Source: an uncultured Campylobacter sp. (GTDB taxonomy: Bacteria; Campylobacterota; Campylobacteria; Campylobacterales; Campylobacteraceae). Taken from it: a stretch of 64,000 bases of DNA. Positions within the stretch are counted from its first letter, which is position 1. The number at the start of each line of letters is the position of its first letter. The position numbers and the translations under genes are program-made. Below the pieces are notes generated by a model that made no database searches, was not told the origin of the DNA, and saw only the letters and a program-made list of their open reading frames with translations. Location: NCBI GenBank assembly GCA_934718785.1, contig CAKVAF010000004.1:39830-103829 (forward strand), given 5' to 3'. This document shows, piece after piece, positions 60,155-64,000 of this stretch.

Positions 60155-61783
60155 ATGAGTGCTAGATTTGACTTTGAAGAAACGCCATTAAAGGGGCTTT
60201 TTGTGATAAAACCAAAGCCAATTTGCGATGAGCGGGGCTATTTTGAAAGATATTTTTGCGCTAAAGAGTTTAAAGAACTTGGCTTTAACACTCCCATAGC
60301 TCAAATCAATCATACTTTCGCAAAGGGCAGGGGAAACACGCGCGGGCTTCATTTTCAGCACCCTCCCTTTGCTGAGATTAAAATCATTCGCTGTTTAAGG
60401 GGCAAGATTTATGATATCGCCTTAGATGTGAGACAAAACTCGCCGACTTTTTTACAGCACTATGCCCTAGAATTAAGCGAAGAAAATAGTAAATACCTTT
60501 ATATCCCGCAAGGCTTTGCGCACGGGCTTCAGGTATTAAGCGATGAGGCGGAGTTTTTATATCTTAGCTCAAATTTTTATGAATTTAGTGCTGAAGTGGG
60601 GCTAAATGTGATGGATACATGCTTTAAAATTAAACTTCCTTTTGAAATAAGCGAAATTTCAGCTAAGGATAAAAATGCTGCTTTTATTGATGAGAATTTT
60701 AGGGGTGTGAAGCTTACAGTACTACAAAGTAATGATTTTAAAACCGATGATAAGAAAAAGCCAAAACTTCTACTCACAGGAGCTACTGGCTTCATCGGCA
60801 CAAATTTTGTTTTAAATTTAAACGAAAAATATCAAATCACTGCCCTAGTGCGCCCAAAGAGCGATACAAGTAAAATTGAAAAATTTTGTGAAATTTATCG
60901 CTTTGATGAAAATATAGAAAAACTTGGTAAATTTATAGCTGAAAATAAATTTGATGGCGTGCTTCATCTAGCCACGCTTTATCTTAAAGCTCACCATCCA
61001 GATGACATCAAAGCTCTAATTCATTCAAATATCACTTTTGGAAGTGAGCTTTTAGAAAGCTTAAAGCAAGTAAATTTCAAAGGCTTTTTTATCAATATCA
61101 ACTCTTTTTGGCAACTTTACAAAAATGTCTCACAAAATCCTTTAAATTTATATGCCGCCACAAAAAATGCCTTTTTGCAAATTTTAAATTATTACGCTCA
61201 AACGAGTGAAATTTTATTCTCAAATATCTATTTAAACGATACTTATGGAGAAAATGACACAAGAAATAAAATCTTTAATCTTTGGCTTAATTCTTTAAAA
61301 AGCAATCAAGTTTTAGAAATGAGTGGGGGCGAACAGATTATGGATATTTTACACATTGATGATATTTTAAATGCTTTTGAAAGCTTGATAAATCTTTGTA
61401 TGAGCGATTTAAAAACTCTAGCTCAAAATAAAAATTTCACTTTGCATTCTAAAGAAAGATTAAGCCTTAAAGAAGTGGCAAAGATCTTTGAAAAAAGTTT
61501 AAATGTAAAATTAAATATCAAATGGGGTGCAAAACCTTATGGTTTAAGAGAAAATTTTATCCCTTATGAATTTGGCGATACTTTACCAAACTGGCAAGCT
61601 CAAATTTCACTTGAAGAAGGATTTAAAAAAGTGTTTAAAAATCAAATCAATCATTTAAACAATGCTGTAAATAGCAATAAAATAACGACAGGGGGGGGGG
61701 GATTTGAATATTTAAAAACTCACAACACAAAACTCACTCCTTTAAACAATCCTAAATTTACATTCTTAAGGAAAGCACAATGA
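60155..61783 (+). CDS. Fused RmlC-like epimerase and SDR reductase (AscE-AscF-like)
   Basis: A 542-residue two-domain protein. Residues 1-190 form an RmlC-like 3,5-epimerase domain with the active histidine H66 in RGLHFQ and YIPQGFAHGLQ. After a lysine-rich linker, residues 206-505 form an SDR reductase, with GATGFIG at 209-215 and YxxxK in LYAATKNAF, in the style of AscF, RfbJ and RfbS, which reduce CDP-4-keto-3,6-dideoxyhexoses. The tail holds an 11-G tract (residues 513-516). The SDR half is identical over at least 77 bp to the separate gene starting at 63914. RmlC-type and reductase steps are sequential in ascarylose synthesis, which makes a bifunctional enzyme plausible. Confidence 0.82.
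   Translation: MSARFDFEETPLKGLFVIKPKPICDERGYFERYFCAKEFKELGFNTPIAQINHTFAKGRGNTRGLHFQHPPFAEIKIIRCLRGKIYDIALDVRQNSPTFLQHYALELSEENSKYLYIPQGFAHGLQVLSDEAEFLYLSSNFYEFSAEVGLNVMDTCFKIKLPFEISEISAKDKNAAFIDENFRGVKLTVLQSNDFKTDDKKKPKLLLTGATGFIGTNFVLNLNEKYQITALVRPKSDTSKIEKFCEIYRFDENIEKLGKFIAENKFDGVLHLATLYLKAHHPDDIKALIHSNITFGSELLESLKQVNFKGFFININSFWQLYKNVSQNPLNLYAATKNAFLQILNYYAQTSEILFSNIYLNDTYGENDTRNKIFNLWLNSLKSNQVLEMSGGEQIMDILHIDDILNAFESLINLCMSDLKTLAQNKNFTLHSKERLSLKEVAKIFEKSLNVKLNIKWGAKPYGLRENFIPYEFGDTLPNWQAQISLEEGFKKVFKNQINHLNNAVNSNKITTGGGGFEYLKTHNTKLTPLNNPKFTFLRKAQ
61691..61701 (+). repeat. Poly-G tract of 11 within the fusion gene
   Basis: Eleven G residues sit in frame as GGG GGG GGG GGA. Campylobacter poly-G tracts of 8 or more in surface genes change length by slippage. 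With 12 G the frame stops after two further codons, and with 10 G after four, so only the last 25 or so residues vary. Confidence 0.85.
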
Positions 61784-61920
61784 AATCCTTAAGAATATTT
61801 TCACAAATTTTTACTCACATAAAATTTATATTCAGTGCACACACAAACAAGTATTTATTGCATTTTTTAAGCTCTAACTTTAATCATACCTTCAATATTT
61901 CAAAAAAGGATACACAATGA
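61780..61920 (+). CDS. Possible 46-residue peptide between the fusion gene and rfbH
   Basis: An open frame whose ATG overlaps the stop of the fusion gene (ATGA at 61780) and whose TGA overlaps the rfbH start (ATGA at 61917). AAGGAAAGCACA precedes it. The peptide starts MKSLRIFSQIFTHIKFIF and has no recognised motif. The perfect overlaps at both ends make it notable, but its composition is unremarkable and it may be a leftover of duplication. It could couple translation of the fusion and rfbH. Confidence 0.28.
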   Translation: MKSLRIFSQIFTHIKFIFSAHTNKYLLHFLSSNFNHTFNISKKDTQ

Positions 61921-63248
61921 CAAAAGAAAAATTAAAAGATGAAATTCTTAAAAAAGTTGGCGAGTATTACAAAATCGCTCATCAACCAAAGCAAAATGCA
62001 CCTTTTGTGGCAGGTAAAAGTAAAATCAACTACGCTGGGCGCGTTTTTGATAAAAAAGAGCTTGAATATCTAGTCGATAGTTCGCTTGATTTCTGGCTTA
62101 CGGCGGGAAAATATAGTGAAAAATTTGAAAGAAAACTCGCCCAGTTTTTAGGTGTAAAATGCACTTATTTAGTCAATTCTGGAAGCTCAGCAAATTTGCT
62201 TGCCTTTTTTGCTTTAACTTCGCCTTTGCTTAAAGAAAGGCGCATTCAAAGGGGTGATGAAGTCATTACCGTAGCTGCTGGCTTTCCTACGACAGTAGCG
62301 CCATTTATTCAGTATGGCGCAGTGCCTGTTTTTGTAGATATGGACTTAAAGTATGCAAATATTGATGTTTCAAAGCTTGACTTGGCACTCAGCTCTAAAA
62401 CAAAAGCAGTAATGCTTGCACACAGCCTAGGAAATCCTTTTAATCTTAAAGCAGCAAGGGAGTTTTGCGACAAGCACAATCTTTGGCTTATTGAAGATAA
62501 TTGCGATGCTTTGGGCGCAACTTATGATGGCAAGATGACGGGCACAATAGGTGATATTGGCACAAGCTCATTTTATCCTGCACATCACATCACTATGGGC
62601 GAAGGCGGAGCAATTTATACAAACAATGCACTTTTAAAAAAAATCTTGCTTTCAATGCGTGATTGGGGGCGTGACTGCTGGTGTAAAGGTGGGGCTGATA
62701 ATACCTGTGGGCATAGATTTACACAACAATTTGGCAAATTGCCATTAGGTTATGATCATAAATATGTCTATTCTCATTTTGGCTTTAATTTAAAAGTTAC
62801 AGATATGCAAGCGGCTATTGGCTGCGCCCAGCTTGAAAAACTGCCTGAATTTGTAGAAAAAAGAAGGGCGAATTTTAATAGGCTTTTTGAAGGACTTAAG
62901 GGGCTTGATGAGTTTTATCTGGTAGAAAAGCAGCCTTTATCAAATCCTAGCTGGTTTGGCTTTTTGCTGACTTTAAGGGATGAGTGTAAATTTAGTCGCA
63001 ATGAAATCAGCGAATTTTTAGAAAAAAATCTCATTCAAACAAGGACACTTTTTGCAGGAAATATCATCAAACACCCTTGTTTTGACGGCCTAGAGCTTGG
63101 CAAGGACTATAAAATCGTAGGGGATTTGAAAGTGACTGATAAAATAATGAATGATAGCTTCTGGCTGGGCGTGTATCCGGGGCTAAAGGATGAAGAAATT
63201 GACTTTATGATTTCAAAAATCAAGGAATTTGTAAATTCTAAGAAATGA
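61917..63248 (+). CDS. rfbH: CDP-4-dehydro-6-deoxyglucose 3-dehydratase (E1)
   Basis: RfbH (E1) removes the C3 hydroxyl from CDP-4-keto-6-deoxyglucose, the defining step for 3,6-dideoxyhexoses. It is a 443-residue PMP-dependent enzyme of aminotransferase fold. The usual PLP lysine is replaced by a histidine (H223 in FYPAHHITMGEGG), and the [2Fe-2S] cysteines follow the known spacing C-X57-C-X-C-X7-C exactly (C196, C254, C256, C264). A partner reductase (E3, RfbI/AscD type) is needed and was not found here. AAGGATACACA precedes the ATG. Substrate comes from RfbF and RfbG upstream. Confidence 0.93.
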   Translation: MTKEKLKDEILKKVGEYYKIAHQPKQNAPFVAGKSKINYAGRVFDKKELEYLVDSSLDFWLTAGKYSEKFERKLAQFLGVKCTYLVNSGSSANLLAFFALTSPLLKERRIQRGDEVITVAAGFPTTVAPFIQYGAVPVFVDMDLKYANIDVSKLDLALSSKTKAVMLAHSLGNPFNLKAAREFCDKHNLWLIEDNCDALGATYDGKMTGTIGDIGTSSFYPAHHITMGEGGAIYTNNALLKKILLSMRDWGRDCWCKGGADNTCGHRFTQQFGKLPLGYDHKYVYSHFGFNLKVTDMQAAIGCAQLEKLPEFVEKRRANFNRLFEGLKGLDEFYLVEKQPLSNPSWFGFLLTLRDECKFSRNEISEFLEKNLIQTRTLFAGNIIKHPCFDGLELGKDYKIVGDLKVTDKIMNDSFWLGVYPGLKDEEIDFMISKIKEFVNSKK

Positions 63249-63329
63249 ATTAAAAGTGGCTGAAAGCTAAGTTTAAAGTAAAATTTGCTTAAAAAATTTA
63301 TTTTCAAACAAATTTAAAAAGGCGAAAAA

Positions 63330-63917
63330 ATGAAAGACATAAAAATAAATGGCATTGAGTTTGAAAAAACGAGTCTAAATGACGCATTTTTTATCACGCC
63401 TAAAATTTTTATCGATGAGCGTGGCGACTTTGTTAAGCAATTCAATGCGGATGTTTTTTCATCTTTGCAAGCTTCATTTAATATAAAAGAAGCGTATTTT
63501 TCAAGCTCTAAAAAAGGCGTTTTACGCGGAATGCACTTTCAAACACCGCCGTACGAACACGCTAAAATCGTTTATGTCTCAAGTGGACGAGCTTTGGATG
63601 TGATAGTGGATTTAAGGGCTAAGTCAAGCACTTTCAAGCAGTATTTTAGCACTGAACTTAGTGCTAAAAATTGCAGAATTTTATATATCCCAAAGGGCTT
63701 TGCACACGGCTTTTTAAGCCTTGAAGATGACACAAGAATGCATTATATGCAAACAAGTGTTTATAATGCAAATAGCGATAGCGGAATACTTTATTCGAAT
63801 TTTGGTTTTGACTGGAACAAAGAAGCCTTAAAATATGATATTTCAAGCTTTATCATTTCAGCGCGTGATAAAGACTTTGAAAGTTTACAAGAGTTTATCA
63901 AAAAGGATATATTTTGA
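63330..63917 (+). CDS. RmlC-like sugar epimerase (stand-alone)
   Basis: A 195-residue cupin-type enzyme of the dTDP-4-dehydrorhamnose 3,5-epimerase family. The active histidine is H69 in RGMHFQTPP, and ILYIPKGFAHGFLSLEDD is conserved. It is a distinct paralogue of the epimerase half of the fusion gene, with only scattered identity. In this CDP-sugar locus an AscE-like epimerisation at C5 of a CDP-4-keto-3,6-dideoxyhexose, or a related C3/C5 step, is more likely than rhamnose synthesis. The stop overlaps the next gene as TTGA. Confidence 0.82.
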   Translation: MKDIKINGIEFEKTSLNDAFFITPKIFIDERGDFVKQFNADVFSSLQASFNIKEAYFSSSKKGVLRGMHFQTPPYEHAKIVYVSSGRALDVIVDLRAKSSTFKQYFSTELSAKNCRILYIPKGFAHGFLSLEDDTRMHYMQTSVYNANSDSGILYSNFGFDWNKEALKYDISSFIISARDKDFESLQEFIKKDIF

Positions 63918-64000
63918 AAATTTTACTCACAGGAGCTACTGGCTTCATCGGCACAAATTTTGTTTTAAATTTAAACGAAAAATATCAAATCACTGCCCTA
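63914..64000 (+). CDS. SDR reductase, N-terminal part (runs off the window)
   Basis: The first 29 codons of an SDR gene. It begins at TTG 63914, overlapping the preceding stop by four bases. GATGFIG (7-13) is the nucleotide motif. From 63924 to the window edge it is identical to 60771-60847 in the fusion gene. It is probably the original stand-alone reductase (AscF/RfbJ type) from which the fusion's second half was copied. An in-frame ATG is not seen at the start, and its length and end are unknown. Confidence 0.75.
   Translation, partial: MKILLTGATGFIGTNFVLNLNEKYQITAL

Overview
The window is a 64-kb piece of an AT-rich genome from the Campylobacterota, almost certainly a thermotolerant-group Campylobacter; I cannot name the species. 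The evidence is gene order and protein families: an icd-mdh-oorDABC operon, monomeric isocitrate dehydrogenase, an aroQ-folK-flhF-flhG-fliA-fliM-fliY string, flaC beside a DUF4149 protein, an iamB/iamA-type Mla operon, and homopolymeric G and T tracts in surface-polysaccharide genes. Several blocks keep C. jejuni-like local order, but the blocks are joined differently. No rRNA, tRNA, CRISPR array or insertion-sequence transposase was seen.

Layout. 1-7000: start of argG, then heme and translation genes on the minus strand (hemC, an FxsA-like protein, proS, hemA, a polyprenyl synthase, an exported protein, a DUF2018 protein). 7154-10883: ftsK and an FMN-binding protein. 10952-16886: the icd-mdh-oorDABC operon for 2-oxoglutarate metabolism, without the sucCD genes found inside it in C. 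jejuni. 17066-20552: an AsmA-like protein and mltG, overlapping head to head. 20659-27016: flagellar regulation and switch operon. 27110-30803: an aminofutalosine-deaminase-like hydrolase, sppA and guaA. 31042-43573: housekeeping run (lipoprotein, uvrC, sstT, pyrB, pepF, uvrD, truB, csrA, ispE, smpB, ahpC). 43780-52938: a polar amino-acid ABC transporter without its binding protein, flaC, an Mla/Ttg2-type lipid transporter operon, dnaQ and rpe.

53202-64000 is the accessory region, a surface-polysaccharide (probably capsule) locus on the plus strand. It opens with a 14-T tract against tandem TATAAT boxes ahead of a 700-residue putative sugar transferase. Next come rfbF and rfbG (CDP-glucose, then CDP-4-keto-6-deoxyglucose), a UDP-glucuronate-decarboxylase-like enzyme, a UDP-glucose-dehydrogenase-like enzyme, an RmlC-SDR fusion protein, RfbH (CDP-6-deoxy-4-keto-glucose 3-dehydratase with its Fe-S cysteine spacing intact), a second RmlC-like protein and the start of a second SDR. 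Together these predict a CDP-3,6-dideoxyhexose pathway (ascarylose-, abequose- or paratose-like) plus UDP-glucuronate/UDP-xylose supply.

The strongest novelty lies here. The SDR half of the fusion is identical over at least 77 bp, up to the window edge, to the start of the separate SDR gene at 63914, so the fusion looks like a recent duplication. It carries an 11-G tract in its tail, a candidate phase-variation site. rfbG appears to have lost its last residues by frameshift. A second system-level feature is a family of MITE-like intergenic repeats with inverted GTCATTGCGAG ends, some fragments of which appear to lie inside coding sequence.
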